Notes: generated from the letters alone by a model not told the origin. DNA of 64,000 bases from Lineus longissimus (GCF_910592395.1 NW_027020282.1:124001-188000), one strand, 5' to 3'; shown: positions 12,276 to 25,021, numbered from the stretch's first letter. Numbers and translations are program-made.

Positions 12276-15189
12276 GAAATGGAATGAACTTCTTGTAGCT
12301 TGCCTTTCTATAACCTATGCAAATACGGTTTTCTCACGTTTGTAAGGTCCAGCGTACAAGAGTGTAAAGTAGTCCGTAGGCCAATACTACCAAGGGCCTT
12401 ATGAATTTGAGAAAACTGTTTATACCGTAGTTTAGATTGAAGGTTGGGTCAGTTCTTGAATGTCTGAAAGTGAGAATGCACATTGCTGGCTTTATGAATT
12501 CTTGGTATCAGTAATAATCACTTGATGTTCTAAAATATGACTTATTATGAGCATTGTCATTGCCTGAGGTCCAGTGACCATTTTACTCTGAAACTGCAGT
12601 ATGTTGCTGAGTTCCTAGCGGAGACGAGTCGATGTCGAAGGTGGTAAAATATACCTGCTCAGCGAATTGTTGGGGGTATTATTGTCACAGGAGTCATCTG
12701 TCAGTCGGCCATTTGTTTGTCTTTTTTCTAGGATTCTGCCTTGCTTCGAATGTGAGTCAAATAGAGCATTAGAGCGTCAAATAGCTATTTTAAATGGTGT
12801 CAGCATGGCAGTCAGTAAGACGGCCCATATGTAAATTTTTTGGTGATTTGTCTGATTTGTACTTGTAGTTTGGCCATCATCTTGTCCATTAAACTGATAC
12901 CATTATCTAAATCTGATTTGGACCGAATTTCGGCTGAGTGCCAGACCCTTGGGCCTCTTGTCGCCTATCGACCATTTCATTAATTTTTAATCGGACTGCT
13001 GTACAGAATTGAAGTGGTTGCAGTTTGAGGTAGGATTTATTCAATAGGGCAGACATCAGGTATTTGAAATCAATACTATTCGTGATGCATTAATTGCTCT
13101 CACAATACATCCAATAGGTTGAGGCTTGAAGTAAGACAGCACAGTGAAATCAGCTCCCGTTGATGCGGGGAGCTGAATCCAAAATGAGGCAGAAGTCTGT
13201 GCTTAAGAGTCTGTTTAAAGAAGACCTGAAACCTTAGACCATATGGATATGGACTGTTATTGGTGTCTGTTATTATCATTTTACATGTATGTTATCATCG
13301 TCATTTTACCACTTTGTTTAAAAGGTCTCATCATACAGGGTGTTAAAAAAAGTTTGGCACAGTTGAAATGCCCAATAACTTTTGTTTGAAATAGACTATA
13401 CATGTAGACCTATAACACCCTGTATGTTGCATTTCATGGCTTTTCTTTTTACACATAGCTTATTTTGGCTTTTTGGCATTTACACTCATTCATTCATTTT
13501 TACAGCATGCATGGTTTCTATGCTTTGGTTTTATATCTACCGATAAGCTTATATCTTGGTGGGTACTGCCTATCATTTCATTGCCAGAATGATTTCATTA
13601 TCGAATGTAGTTTATTGTGTGGATGGTTCATTGTTTTTGTGGATATTAGATTGTAGTCTTGTACATTCAAGGGTGTCTGAAGTTTCCTCTAGACTTGAAT
13701 TGAAAGGGTCACTGCAAGAATCCAAAAGCGTCATATGTACATGTAGCCTATGTAGGGCAATGCATTAAAAAGGTAATCCTGAAACAATGGGGTTTTATGT
13801 GTATTAATGCCATGGATATTTCACTACATCTATGATAAAGTACATGCAGACACTATATGCTTTCCATTGATGTCTTCATGGCACCCATACCCTCACTGAT
13901 AAATGCATACCAATGTCTTCCATATGACAAGCAGAATTCATTGCCTACCATAGACGTAAATATTGTTGCGAATGTAATTGGTATCCCTACTGCAAACTAT
14001 ATTCTTCGCATAAAGTTTTACATTTGATTTGGACTGCACTGTTTTTTATTGGACTTATTGCAGAATAATGCGTTAATGAAATGATTGATACTGCATAAGG
14101 AGTTATCAAATCTAATGATCTATTTTGGATCCATTGGAGATGAGTTTGACCAGGACATTGAGTGAATTGACCTGGTTTATACCTTCTGAAGCTGCTCGCC
14201 ACATGAAGTGAATTTTTATAAAAGAGATGGACTTATTTCACACCAGATGTTACTTGAAATGAATTCGTATCTTTAATGTCATGATTCATCGGATGCCTAA
14301 TCCACTTTGAAACAAAAATTCCCCAATTTGAAATGGGGCCTTTGAGGTGACATGCAATGGTTTTCATGATCCAGATGTTGTCCTTTTGAATTTCGGTCTG
14401 TGTTGTTAATCTAGAATTGTATCTCTTGTGATATTTTATGTAGACATGTGTCTAGGTATGTACCTGTAATTTATTAAACAAAAGTTTGGCCTTATTTGGC
14501 ATCAGATATATAGCTACCAGGTAACCTGTACTATATTCCATCTTAGATTTTTGCTGCCCTGCATATTAAATCATTCATGGAAATCCAAACTAAAACACTG
14601 AAACTCTGACGAAAGCTACCCTGTTCTAAGAAGATCAGGCTGGTAAACCACTCCTCTGATTCAATGAATCGGATCAGCTACTGGCAGTTTTCTTCTACCT
14701 CACTTCATTTTGCATACATCTATGTTATGCATGTTTTTCTATCCATGCACCTAGAATAAAGATGAGGTCTGCATTGAAAGTGTGCTGTTCTTTTAGTCAT
14801 TACGGTCATATAATTTCGGTCATTTAGCTTTTTGAAAATTTTACCTCGGAGCCACTTCGCCCCACAGTTAGTTAGCCCGATTGCAAAATACATTGATAGC
14901 TTGTGAACGTCATTTATCTGCTACATGTAACCTGCAAGGCAGGTGCAGAAAATTGTAAATGTGAATAGTTTAACGCAATTATGGGGTTCTATATGTGTCC
15001 GATTATGGGGACTCGTCCAACTTTTATGGGGAAATCTCGATCCAACCGGATCTGCACATTTTTAGACTCCCTGGGCAGCCCATCGTGTTGTCCTAATTTG
15101 ATCACAAGGCCGGTCCAGATTTTGGAACATTTCCCAGCGTTGTGGGTGGACTCTTGTGGGGACCTGCCTTTGGCCCCATAACTTTATCA
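12276..15189. other. Downstream of the six-exon gene: 3' UTR and intergenic DNA
   Basis: No exon-like open frame. An AATAAA at about 14755 followed by T-rich sequence could be a polyadenylation signal for the gene ending at 12275, but nearer non-canonical sites cannot be excluded. The only other structure is the small element at 13336-13422. Confidence 0.4.
13336..13422. mobile_element. 87-bp mariner-like MITE
   Basis: The ends CAGGGTGTTA and TAACACCCTG are perfect inverted repeats flanked by TA on both sides (13334-13335 and 13423-13424). With the flanking bases the palindrome is CATACAGGGTGTTA. CAGGGTGT termini and TA duplication are typical of mariner-type elements. It is non-coding. Confidence 0.75.
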
Positions 15190-15690
15190 AGGTCCTCCTA
15201 ATAGGCAAAGTTCAACTGAAAGGACAATATTTCTCATTTACATAATTTTTTTCAGAGAAACGTTTTTCCCTTTCAACCTTTCCAACTCGTGTCCCTAGAC
15301 GAATAATTGGTCGAGACGTTTGAACAGGCCTCTGAGAGGACTTCTGTTTCCCCAAAAGACTCGTCCTAGTCTTATTACAACATACGGCATGTCCAAGAGT
15401 TGACAATGGTTCCCCCATCCGTTGGCTCGGTCCTTGTCCCTGGTCAACTTCGTTGTTTTAACAATTCCTTTTGTTAAAACATTAAGGAATGTCTCTAGAG
15501 GATCGTGTTTCCCTATAACATTTCCAACTCTTGTCTTGGGACGAATTGGTTGTGCTGTTTGAGTATGCCTCGACTCAGAGAGGGCAATGTTTCCCCTCTG
15601 CACAATCCTCCTAGTCGTTGGTCATCTCCAACTGCTGTCCCTGGACAATTTTTTGGTTGTGCATTTTTGGCATTCCTCGGAGAGGGCAGG
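15190..15690. repeat. Dispersed ~80-90 bp repeat family, inverted relative to 6.1-7.2 kb
   Basis: Reverse-complement phrases of the 6.1 kb family (GAAAC-AAG-TCCTCTC-AGGCCTGT, 'gacgaat..ttggt') recur here several times, so the family is present in opposite orientation. Open frames on both strands across it are repeat by-products. Confidence 0.5.
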
Positions 15691-15929
15691 GCAGTGGGTT
15701 ATCAAATGCATGCATTATCTAAAACCCCATGTACATTAACACTTTACCTTTCCTCACAAAATTGAAGTAAAAGCATTTGATAGACTATTCATATCGGCCA
15801 ATGTTTCCCAAATTCACCGTCACCTATTTGGTTAGATGACTTTGTATAAGGTATTGGTTAACTGTAATGTTCAGAAATGCGATCGAATGGACATTGTTTA
15901 ATGTTCCCTTTATATCAATGATCCTACTA

Positions 15930-16330
15930 TCATCCTAGCCCCTTGACATCCTTGGTTTTGATGTTTGGACAGGCCCCAGGGAGGACGAAGTGCCCCTTAT
16001 TCACCGCCATCCAGGTCATCGGGACGAATAGGTTGTGACAATATGGACATATACCCCAGGCCCAAAGGGGCCAATGTTTCTCCCGGCCATCATCATCCAC
16101 ATCATCCTGGACGACGTAGTTGTGACATTTGGACATGCCAGCGAGACGACTATATTCCACTACACCCTGCAGTGTCATCCTAGTCCCTGGACAACAGACA
16201 TCTACTTTGAGATCATGTTATGTCCCTGGATAAGATGTGCTGTCCTTTTGATATGCTTTCTATAGGCAATCTACATTCAGATCACATCATGTCCCTGGAT
16301 GAGATGTGCTGTCTTCCCTAACCCATAGGC
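15930..16330. repeat. Further diverged copies of the same repeat family
   Basis: 'gtccctgga', 'gttgtgac..tttggacatgcc' and a repeated 'atgtccctggatgagatgtgctgtc'-like phrase mark diverged monomers. Boundaries are vague. Confidence 0.4.
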
Positions 16331-17039
16331 ATTCTGCTTGAGATCACTCATTATTTCATAACACCCTATATGAATAGTGCATCTTCTTTATTGTGTACTG
16401 AATTGATCACAAAGAGCAAATTTATTATTTTTAAAGGCATTTTCTATTCAGTAACTTATCAATATCTGAACATAACAAAAACTAGATTGTGAATATACTG
16501 TACTGACACATTTTCCCTGCTGACACTGCGGACCCTCGAGGAATATCCCATGACCCCTGACGAGGTGCTGACAACATTCGTAATTTATGTTATTGATGCT
16601 ACCCATGTCTCCATAATCTGTCACCGGGATGCAATGAAGTTATGTTGCAATCTGGGATAACTCATCATCACACCTTGCATAAACTTCTCTGTCTGTGCCA
16701 CCTCAACTTAGCTATTATAATGCCACACGCCAACCACTTTTAACAATGTCAGCATCCCATGATAAATAAAGTGTCTGATATTTGCAACCAGGCGGTAAAC
16801 CATGATCTGGTAAATGTTACTCTTTAACTATGTAGGGATCAGGTCTATATTTTTTGAACACTTACAGAATGAAATAATGTGCTCGATGATAACATGTTGT
16901 GTACACTTTGTGTTTTCGTCTTATGAGCAGACGTATGATTATATATGGTGTCCAAAATGAAGGTCCGGGGATGAAGGTGTTATGTTGAGAACATTTCCAT
17001 GCAAGAACGACGGATCACACATGTCAACATATATTTCTC

Positions 17040-17190
17040 TTATACACCGTCATTCTACTGAACTAAATTGGTTGTGACGTTAGGACATGTCTCGAAAAAG
17101 ACAATACTAATTCCCCTACAAGTCAATCTTTCAATCCCTGGAAGAATTGGTAGTAACGTGCAGACATCTTTCATAGAACACTCCGCCAAA
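17040..17190. repeat. Repeat family copies beside the Penelope-like remnant
   Basis: Contains 'ttggttgtgacgttaggacatgtctcg' and 'ccctggaagaattggta' type phrases of the 80-90 bp family, running directly into the palindrome at 17200-17755. Confidence 0.4.
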
Positions 17191-17199
17191 TCTATCCCA

Positions 17200-17755
17200 A
17201 CAACACGACCACAACACATCGGACAACAATATGAAGACGATGAAAGACTAGCTTATTTCGGCCCAACATACAACCATTTGTCACAACCATGACGCATCGT
17301 CAACGAATACTGCGACCTGCTGCTAGCCAGACACAAACAACCAAGCACCTGTATGATAGCCCAGTCATCCATGGTTTAAGGTGACCCCCGGAACGGTCTG
17401 AGCAAACGCTCCAAGGACAGTTCTATAGAAAGGACACCATTGGTTACCACATCAACTCAACTCATTAAGACATACCGCCATTCTTGTCTCCCAACGAATT
17501 GGGGCGTGTAGGAATTTAATGAGTGATTGTGATGTCGTCCAGGCCCTTATACGAGTTGAAGTCATGTACCGATCGTGTCCTTTCTTTCGATTATTTAAAG
17601 AACTGTCCTTAGAGGTTTTCAAGTGTCTGTGTCTGGCTAGCAGCAGGTCACAGTACTAGTTGATGATGCCTCATGGTTGTGACAACTGGTTGTAGGATGT
17701 GCCGATGAAGTATGCTATTCTTTCGTCTTCATATTGTTGTCCGTGTTGTGGTGGT
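17200..17755. repeat. Tail-to-tail inverted pair at the end of a Penelope-like remnant
   Basis: About 120 bp at 17205-17330 matches 17637-17755 in inverted orientation with moderate divergence. Both arms encode the same short C-terminal peptide pattern (QQYEDER-AYF-G--YN-LSQP then stop) and converge. Shorter inverted matches continue inward around 'aaggacagttct'. Confidence 0.65.
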
Positions 17756-18105
17756 GCAGTTAGTGCATCCCTGTTGTGCCCTAGGAAATTGGCCGTATGG
17801 GATTCCCTTCTTACTGGAAGGGGATGTGTAAAGCAGACAGTAGCCTTTTCCCTGGGAGATTGAAAAGGCGAAAGTAATCGTCTATGAATCATCCTCACAA
17901 CAGTGGTTTTATGGGCAGAAGGGCGCCTGTCGATGAATCTGTCCTTAACGTCAGCCATGAATAGATTGGCAAAGGAGGCAGCTACATTAGTTTCCATGGC
18001 TGTGCCAAAGACTTGTACATGTAGGTGGTTTTGTTGGTCGAACGGGCATAAGTCAAGTTCAAAACCATATCTAGATGGGTGACGAGAGATTGATAGGAGA
18101 TTGCT
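17671..18105 (-). pseudogene. Penelope-like reverse transcriptase remnant
   Basis: Reading on the minus strand upstream of 17997 gives FELDLCPFD then 'VFGTAMETNVAASFANLFMA', which matches the reverse-transcriptase block usually seen as GTAMG(T/S)-(M/V)APSYANLFM in Penelope-like elements (fingers/palm region, motif B). The expected G is E here. The part after 'KDRF' does not reach the FIDDI catalytic box and ends at the stop at 17671, so this is a short, inactive fragment. A LINE-type RT is the alternative, but the GTAMGT-APSYAN wording favours Penelope. Confidence 0.5.
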
Positions 18106-18479
18106 AGAGGTTTATGCCTCCCTCATGCTAAGTCGAGGGCTACAGCTCTTGCTAAAAGCATTTGCTTCTTCTTTATTAATTGCAGCTGACTCCACTCGCT
18201 TTTAAAATGACTAACTGAACAATCAAGTGCATCTATATTCTTTTATTGCATGCAAGATTAAAATGAGGTGTGACATCAGGAAAAGAGTAACATACCAAAC
18301 ATTTAAAATCATTTCAGGCGAAGTTAATCAACAGTTGATAGTTGAAGACAATTAATCAGACCAATGATGTTACATAATTTCCTTGATAAGACCGGACGAT
18401 AGATTCAGTGTCAAAAGGTCATCTTACCTCGGGGATAAGAAAAAAGGAATAAAGAAAATTGAATAATTAATAATACCTA

Positions 18480-19215
18480 GTATTACATGCATGTCGAATT
18501 TGCAGTTCGCATACAATGTTTTACAACTTTACCTTCAATATAAACTAAAGGTCTTCTGATTGTATCCTAACTTTCATGTTCAGGGTTTAATCCGTCAGAA
18601 TTAAAAAAAAAACAACAACATAATTCTCCGCAAATTGGAATATCGGAATATTGAGTGGTAATGGCTGGTGACTCACCAAAATGCCTTAACTTCAGATATC
18701 TGTTCTGAATGTATTTTCAATGAACATTTATAAAAGTGCTATACATGTTGTTCCCTTGATGCTTAACAAAAAGCATGTACACAAAGTGAAAATCACATAA
18801 AAGAGACACCCCATTCTTGATCAATGCTTAAAAATTTGTTGGTACCATAAAAAGCTCCATTTGCTGTATGGCATATTACGGCATTCGTGAGCACTGTGCT
18901 CAAGCATAAGTCTTTTTCAACACAGGTATAACGTTTAACTCTTACATTATCATTGCCGTTCAAAAGAAACCAATCGTTAATTTGTCCATGAAATAGCGGA
19001 TAATGAATAATGAATAATATGACTACTGAATACTGAAAAATATAATGAATAGTGGATAAATGAATAAAATGTAGTTTTACATGCATTATGTTTGGGTTTG
19101 TCAGCAAAATTAATGAATTCGGGTTCGAATTTTCAGTTCACATACAATGTTTCACACCTTCTACAGGTCTACATTTTAAACCAAACGTTTTTTGATTGTA
19201 TTCTAAATTTTATGA
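18480..19215. repeat. Diverged local duplications (18.5, 19.1, 20.4, 22.4 kb)
   Basis: Phrases around 'acaatgtttta', 'aaaaagcatgtaca', 'gagacaccccattcttgatca' and 'aaagaaaccaatcg' recur at 18480-18560/19120-19215, 18680-18830/20355-20520 and 18955-19040/22410-22560. These look like old local duplications of one intergenic repeat, later split by the DR3 element. Confidence 0.55.
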
Positions 19216-19221
19216 TCACAA

Positions 19222-20332
19222 AAAATGGCCAGGGCCACTGTGCTCACCTCATGTGGAGGAAAGATGGATAAAGAGCATGGTATTGTGTCATGTAGTGTTA
19301 GGTTTGATGTAGGTCCAAGCAATTACAATTTCCCCAAAATTGCCAATTTACAGTACATTCGACCTCTGTGACCTTGAAAAGTAGGTCAAATCAAAGAAGA
19401 CCCGGGTGACACATTGAATGGTTGTTAGAATTAGATGTACCTATGATATAAAATTGGTGCCAATCGGGCAAGTCATTACTAGGAATAATGGCATTTTGAA
19501 GAATTTAGGATTTGGCCCCCTCCCTGGAGGCCAAACGGCAAATCAGATCGCACCAAACTTCGGTACCTGAGATCACCTGACCAAGGGGTACATGTGTACT
19601 TAATTTGTGATCAATAGTCATTGCAGTTAAGAAACGTGCCATAGTTACAGCCTGACGGCGAATTTACGCCATTTGACCTCTGTGACCTTGACAAGAAGGT
19701 CAAATTAAAAACCTGTGTGACATATACTGTATGGTGGTTAGATGTACCCATGATATCAAATTGGTGGCAATCGGGCAAGAAGTTAAGGAATAATCACATT
19801 TTTAAGGTTTTTGGATTTTGCCCCCTGGTGGTCAAGTGGTGAATCATATTGGACCAAATTTCGGTCCCTGAGATCACCTGACTAAGGGGTAAATGTGTAC
19901 CAAATTTGGTATCAATAGTCATTGCAGTTTAGAAACGTGCCATCGTTACATCCTAATGGCCAATTTACACCATTTGACCTCTGTGACCTTGAAAAGGAGG
20001 TCAAATCAAAAACCCGGAGGATATATGATGCACCTTTGCTAGAAGTACCTACCATATTTTTTTCAAAATATCCCGACTACTATTAAGGGAGATATTGCAT
20101 ATTTTCACTTTTAACGTTTGGCCCCCTGGTTGCCAAACCATGAAACGAATCGGACCGAAACTTGGTCTCCAAGGTGTCATTACATAAGGGTACATGTGTA
20201 CCAAGTTTCAACTCAATAGCTCTAACAGTTACGAAACGTGCCCTGCTAACGGACGACGGACGACGACGACGACGACGACGACGACGGACGCCACGGTATG
20301 GGATAAGCTCACCTCTGCTAAGAGGTGAGCTA
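19222..20332 (+). mobile_element. DR3 element, copy 1 (full length, ~1.1 kb)
   Basis: A conserved interspersed repeat with four further hallmarks: a left end with 'ggccagggcc' and 'gctcacctcatgtgg'; internal modules of roughly 300 bp each beginning TTTGACCTCTGTGACCT; a (GAC)n tract; and a terminal hairpin built from AGCTCACCTC and GAGGTGAGCT. Perfect direct repeats of TGACCT spaced by 3 bp lie at 19674-19688 and 19975-19989. No open frame beyond simple-sequence translation, so it is non-autonomous. Superfamily unknown. Confidence 0.85.
20246..20288. repeat. (GAC)n microsatellite in DR3 element copy 1
   Basis: An imperfect then pure GAC/ACG triplet run just inside the terminal hairpin. Its length differs in each copy of the element, as expected for slippage. 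Confidence 0.85.
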
Positions 20333-21049
20333 AAAAGAGGATTCCTCGAAAACAGGCCTTAACTTCAGATGTCCGTTCTGATTGTATGCTATTCAATTTT
20401 AAATGTTTATAAAGGTAAAGTTCCTGATTGTTATTCCCTTGATACTAAACAAAAAGCATGTACAAAAAGTGAAAATCACCTGAAATCAGAAAGAGACACC
20501 CCATTCTTGATCATTACTTAGTATAAGCTATATCTAATCATCAGACCAAGTTTTTGATAAAATTTGAGTCATCGACTGAAAGATATATATAAAATGGTGT
20601 GATAGAATTGTCTCATCTAAAACCGTACAGCACCTTTGTATCTGTGGTCCCCAGTCTCGAAAAGCAAAAAGGTGAGTGGCTGCGTCCTCACAATTACTGT
20701 CCGGAAATTATGAAGATCAACAGACCTCCTCACAAACGACATTCGACTGATTTTACATCAAAGGTATACTCTACACGGCACGTCGGTAACATAGGCTTCA
20801 CGGTCTTCAACCCTTTGTCAAGCATTTGTTCACCTTATTCACAAAAACGTTTGTCTGCCGTTCAGTCCTCAAAATAACAGTCTCAGATATACCCCTGATT
20901 CATTACGATTTTCATGAGCATCATAAGTAGTGCCAGCAGTAGATGACCGCTACACATAGTTTGATGCGTCGATTCGATATATTCTAATGCACTTATTCAA
21001 GAACTTAGAATTCTACTAATCCACAAATCTATATCGCCCCATTTGCTTA

Positions 21050-21279
21050 AGGGTTGACCATAGGTACCGCCATTTTGGCTAGACCTCCAAATCCTAAAGC
21101 AATTAGAACTTCTTCAAAATGTAGTGAATGCTCACTTAAAACTTTGGACTGGAAGTTGTTCTCTGGAAAACAAAGAACAGACTCCCGCCCTTGAAATGAG
21201 CAATCACTACATTTTGAAGGAGTTATAATTGCTAGGATTTGGAGGTCTAGCCAAAATGGCGGTACCTATGGTCAACCCT
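21050..21279. mobile_element. 230-bp foldback element, possibly Tc1/mariner-derived
   Basis: AGGGTTGACCATAGGTACCG and its inverted partner start a terminal inverted repeat of about 75 bp per side with few mismatches, separated by about 80 bp. TA lies directly outside each end, so the outer palindrome reads TTAAGGGTTGACC. Non-coding. The arms contain 'gccattttggc', a chance match to YY1 sites. Confidence 0.8.
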
Positions 21280-21354
21280 TAGGTCGGAGATCTATGGCAT
21301 ATTATGGCGTTACTTAATCAAGCATTAAATTTCAAGAAACAGGCCCATGAACGC

Positions 21355-22281
21355 CCGGTGGGCAGAAAATGCATGCTGCATACCGTCTGCAGACTGGGGG
21401 TTTTCTCATGAGTCAATAGAATCTAAGGTTTGGAATTAGGGGACCATATCAGTAGTTGCTTTGCGCCAACTTTTTTCAAAGTTTGTTTTCTTATATTTGA
21501 ATTACCTGTGAATCATCTTGCAGGAAGATTTTTTTTGGGTGTGCATGACAGATGACGTACTTAATACAGAACATGTATATTGTATCGGCCTGTTGTGCCT
21601 CGTGCGCCTGGTTGATTGGCCGGCAAGGTTGGGTTCGTTTCAAAGGCAGCATTTCATGATAAAAAGTGCTGAATGACATGGGTAAATATAATTAAAGATA
21701 ACAGAATGAAGAAACCCAGGGAACAGAAAACCATTGTATATCAAACACCCACCTTGACAGTTCTCCTCTGTCTCTTGATGTTAAGTGAAAATACCGGCCT
21801 CTTTGACATTCTAAACAGGTGTTGTTAGGCCAAATAAAAAATGTTTTCAGGCAAATGTTTATTACTACAGTCCTGGTCACAAGATACATCCTGGCTGATT
21901 AGCATCATGTAGGCCCTACGTGCTAAATCCGTGCGAGTCACACATACATGTAGCGTGCCAGTGGATGCACTTGATCACAGTTAAAGGAATTTAGGCGTAC
22001 ACCCCAACTCGTGGTGTATCGCAAAGCCTGTTTGCACAACGGCCTAGATAATCGTTGTTCTACCGTTTGGCATATACCTGAAATGGTCTCTTATTTTTTA
22101 GTGTGAAAATCACATGGCAACTGTTGAGATGGTCCCCTAATTCCAGATCTAATTTTAATACAGAAGTTGGCTGAAAGCAACTGCTGATATGGTCCCCTAA
22201 TTCCAGACCTTAGATTCTATTGACTCATGAGAAAACCCCCAGTCTGCAGACGGCATGCAGCATGCATTTTCTGCCCGCCGC
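21355..22281. mobile_element. Foldback element with ~130-bp inverted arms
   Basis: The segment from 'gggcagaaaatgcatgctgc' through 'ggggaccatatcagtagttg' at 21355-21470 returns inverted at about 22145-22281, with a few mismatches. The right arm's inner part is itself duplicated near 22110 ('atggtcccctaattccaga'). The ~650 bp centre has no coding potential. Exact ends and target duplication are not resolved. Confidence 0.75.
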
Positions 22282-22699
22282 ATAAACGCCTACATTGATG
22301 ATTGCATAATTGTTTTCTTGTTCTATTATGGGCTGTACAATAATAATGTTAACAAAATTGATCGTGCTCTGTACCACATGCACCATGCACGTGGACATTA
22401 TCAATGTGGTTCAAAAGAAACCAATCGTAATGAATAATAAATAGTATGAATACTCAATGCTAAATGCTGAATCTATAATGAATAATGAAAGAAATAAAAA
22501 CTGAATAATGAAGAACACCATGTATGAATTCGGGTTCGAATTTACAGGTGCCCCTCAACATACTAAATAGCGACGACACAGTAGTAACAATAACATTACG
22601 AATTTCATGAGCACCATAACTATGTTACGCCCATATTTTCACACGCATAGTTCTACCATCCGAAATGGATTTGTTGATTCGATATTCTATGCAAATTAG

Positions 22700-23433
22700 T
22701 TAACACTTCTCCGATGCTTTACGGAATGAAGTATTCTTAATATTTTCACCCCTGTTGATGAGGTGTTGCACTTTGCTCTTAATCTGGGCAGTAGATCGTT
22801 TATTTAGAACAGGCAATTTGTTGACAACTCTCTCGATGTCACCTTTACGAGGAATTCTTTTATTTAAAATATTCCTCTGAAACCCTTCCTCAACAGCTCT
22901 TAATTCCTCATTAGACCATTTCAATTTTACTACTGGCTGGGATTTCTTACTTTTCTGTTTTACCAAGGACGGTTTTGGTTGCACAAGGCTTTCATTTCCT
23001 GAGTCTGTTTCAGGTTCAGATGATGATTTATTCTCGTAATCTTTATCTAAGAAAGAATCATCGAGGTCATCACTCTCTGGTTCTAATGAAACAACCTTTT
23101 TTACCTTTCGTCTTGGTCGTTTTGGAGGAGACAATTCGGCAACAATCCTGTTATCTTGTCCACATTCCTCTTGCCCCTTACTTTTCCTTTTAATTTTATT
23201 CACAATCATCTGTTTAACTCGAACTTTTCTTACTACCTCAGAGGTTTGCGCATCATTCTTCATCCCCCTAAGTTTCTTGGTTTTTCTTGTAGTTCCTTCC
23301 ATTGGATTCATCTGTCCTTTTCCTCCCTGTGTCTTGTCACCGACATCATCCATGGCGTATTCCTCATTAGCATTATCCCCACTGACGTCTTTGTCATCTT
23401 CCTCTGCATAAATCTCATCAGGCAGTTCAATTT
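22700..23433 (-). CDS. Terminal exon: acidic/basic linker and Myb-like C-terminus
   Basis: Acceptor 'tttacag' at its start and a stop at 22700-22702. The first part is strongly acidic, the middle has Lys/Arg patches resembling nuclear localisation signals (PPKRPRRKVKK), and the last ~60 residues start with LKWSNEELRAVEEGF and contain RSTAQIKSKVQHLI, the pattern of the SANT/Myb-like C-terminal motif shared by this family. Phase with the preceding exon is exact. Confidence 0.7.
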
Positions 23434-23783
23434 CTGTAAAGAACAGACGAATGTTGGAATGTTCTGTCAACTGCAATACAGCGAACTTATTCAAAGTTGA
23501 TCCATCAGGATCATGAGATGGAATTCATCCAAATTAGACATAGGGCCTGAAAAATCAACGAATATTTTGTGAAAGTACTTTCACAAAATTTTCAACAAAT
23601 GATCCATGGGCATTCCTGAAACTTTATCCTGATGAGAAACATTATAGAATGCACCTCATCACTGTTCTTTTAATATAATTTCCTCTTCCATGCAAATTCC
23701 ATCGAAAGCTTCTAACATAGTACATGTACTTAAACCATCATGTTTGCCCTGTCAAACCTCATGTGTTAACTTTCAGTACTTAC

Positions 23784-23979
23784 GGTCGAGGTCAATGTCA
23801 CTCAGAGACTTTCCTTGGAATCTACCAACATTGCCACTGTCTATTGCCAATAAAATTTTCGATACCTTGGCCATTTCAATGGTGCTTTCATGTAATCTAT
23901 ATGACTGTCGGTGTATATCAGCGGTGTGGCCCATGTGATTTGACAACCATTCAAGTTCTCCTTCCTTCAGACCAAGGAC
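23784..23979 (-). CDS. Exon with tyrosine-recombinase box II (H-G-H ... Y)
   Basis: Encodes 'SNHMGHTADIHRQSYRL', which aligns with the LGH-x(8-9)-Y end of phage-integrase domains. The Tyr of QSYRL sits where the nucleophile is expected. The rest continues 'AKVSKILLAIDSGNVGRF', matching the usual family sequence. Entry phase 0, exit phase 1. Confidence 0.7.
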
Positions 23980-24335
23980 CTGAAAAATATATAATAGAAT
24001 ACTTAAAATCGAAAAGGTGTTCCCGAGTTCATGATTTACGTTGCTTTTTTGATATCGTGATCAGGGTCCACTTTAAGAAGTTTCTCGTCATATTCATATG
24101 AATCAGTTGCTTTGTTGTGGATTTAATTTTCGATTATATTTGCCAAAGTATCTGCAATCAGTATAACTTATCTAACATCCAGCCGGTATCATTAAAAAGA
24201 ACCCAAACAGTCAAAATATTGATTTGTTTCGGGTTACAAACACAGATGGACAGTCAATGTGTACTCATGTACATGTTGCTTCGCTTCCTATCAACAGTAT
24301 AGTTATGATCCTTAGCGTAATGGTTTTGAACATAC

Positions 24336-24428
24336 CTGGGTAACCGTTGCTGTATATTTCCGCAGGCGTGTGGTTGAAATCAAGTCTGGGCGTTTGCAAT
24401 CTGCATTAATTGCAGCATCATTTAACAC
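24336..24428 (-). CDS. Exon with the recombinase (H/T)xLR box
   Basis: 93 nt, phase 0 to 0, encoding 'STTRLRKYTATVTQ', the counterpart of the HxLRHTFAT block of tyrosine recombinases. The Arg is kept and the His is Thr, as is usual in this family. Confidence 0.7.
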
Positions 24429-24765
24429 CTGAAATGGAAGGGATATAATGCTTCATTATCCCACGATAAAAGTTTCGTGATTCTTCCTACTAGCGTTCGG
24501 GAGATAAGGATAAAGATGGTTTTGCAAAGCGCCCCCTTTATGCCAGAATGGCGACTCAATTGCACTAACTTCTGGCTAACAATTGCCACAATTTGTCCAC
24601 ACCCCAAGTTTTAAGTTTCTAGGTCTTGTGGATAAGAAATGTGTCCATATGGAAATAATTGTAAACAACGGACAATGGGAGATACTGATGGAGCTCACCA
24701 GGTGAGCTGAAATGAAATACATGTACATACATAATGATCCATTTTAATTGAGGAATGTTTCATAC

Positions 24766-24937
24766 CTTCCATGGTGACAAGTGGGTTTTCCTTCCAGGCA
24801 CACCAAAGTAGTATTCGCTTTCAACACCACAATCAGCCCTTTTTTCTACAAGCAACAGCATTGGTTTCACCCATTCTTGTTTAAGAAGTAGTGGAACTTT
24901 CCGATCTCGTTTGCCAGGAAGATGGACCATATCGAGA
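24766..24937 (-). CDS. Exon with the 'GKR-R-VPLLL' strand of the recombinase domain
   Basis: Encodes LPGKRDRKVPLLLKQEW and later YYFGVPG. The basic strand before PLLL is where the catalytic Lys hairpin lies in tyrosine recombinases. Acceptor 'ttgcag' and donor 'gtatga' are clear. Phase 2 in, 0 out. Confidence 0.7.
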
Positions 24938-25021
24938 CTGCAAGGATATAATCAAAAAATATCATCAATAGAATAAAGCACTGCAGACTTCCGACAGCTG
25001 TGCAAATAACAAAGAACATGA

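Noticed and set aside
13465-13768. Hydrophobic short open frames as small membrane proteins
   Set aside because: Overlapping frames in T-rich downstream DNA with no start context, homology or conservation signal.
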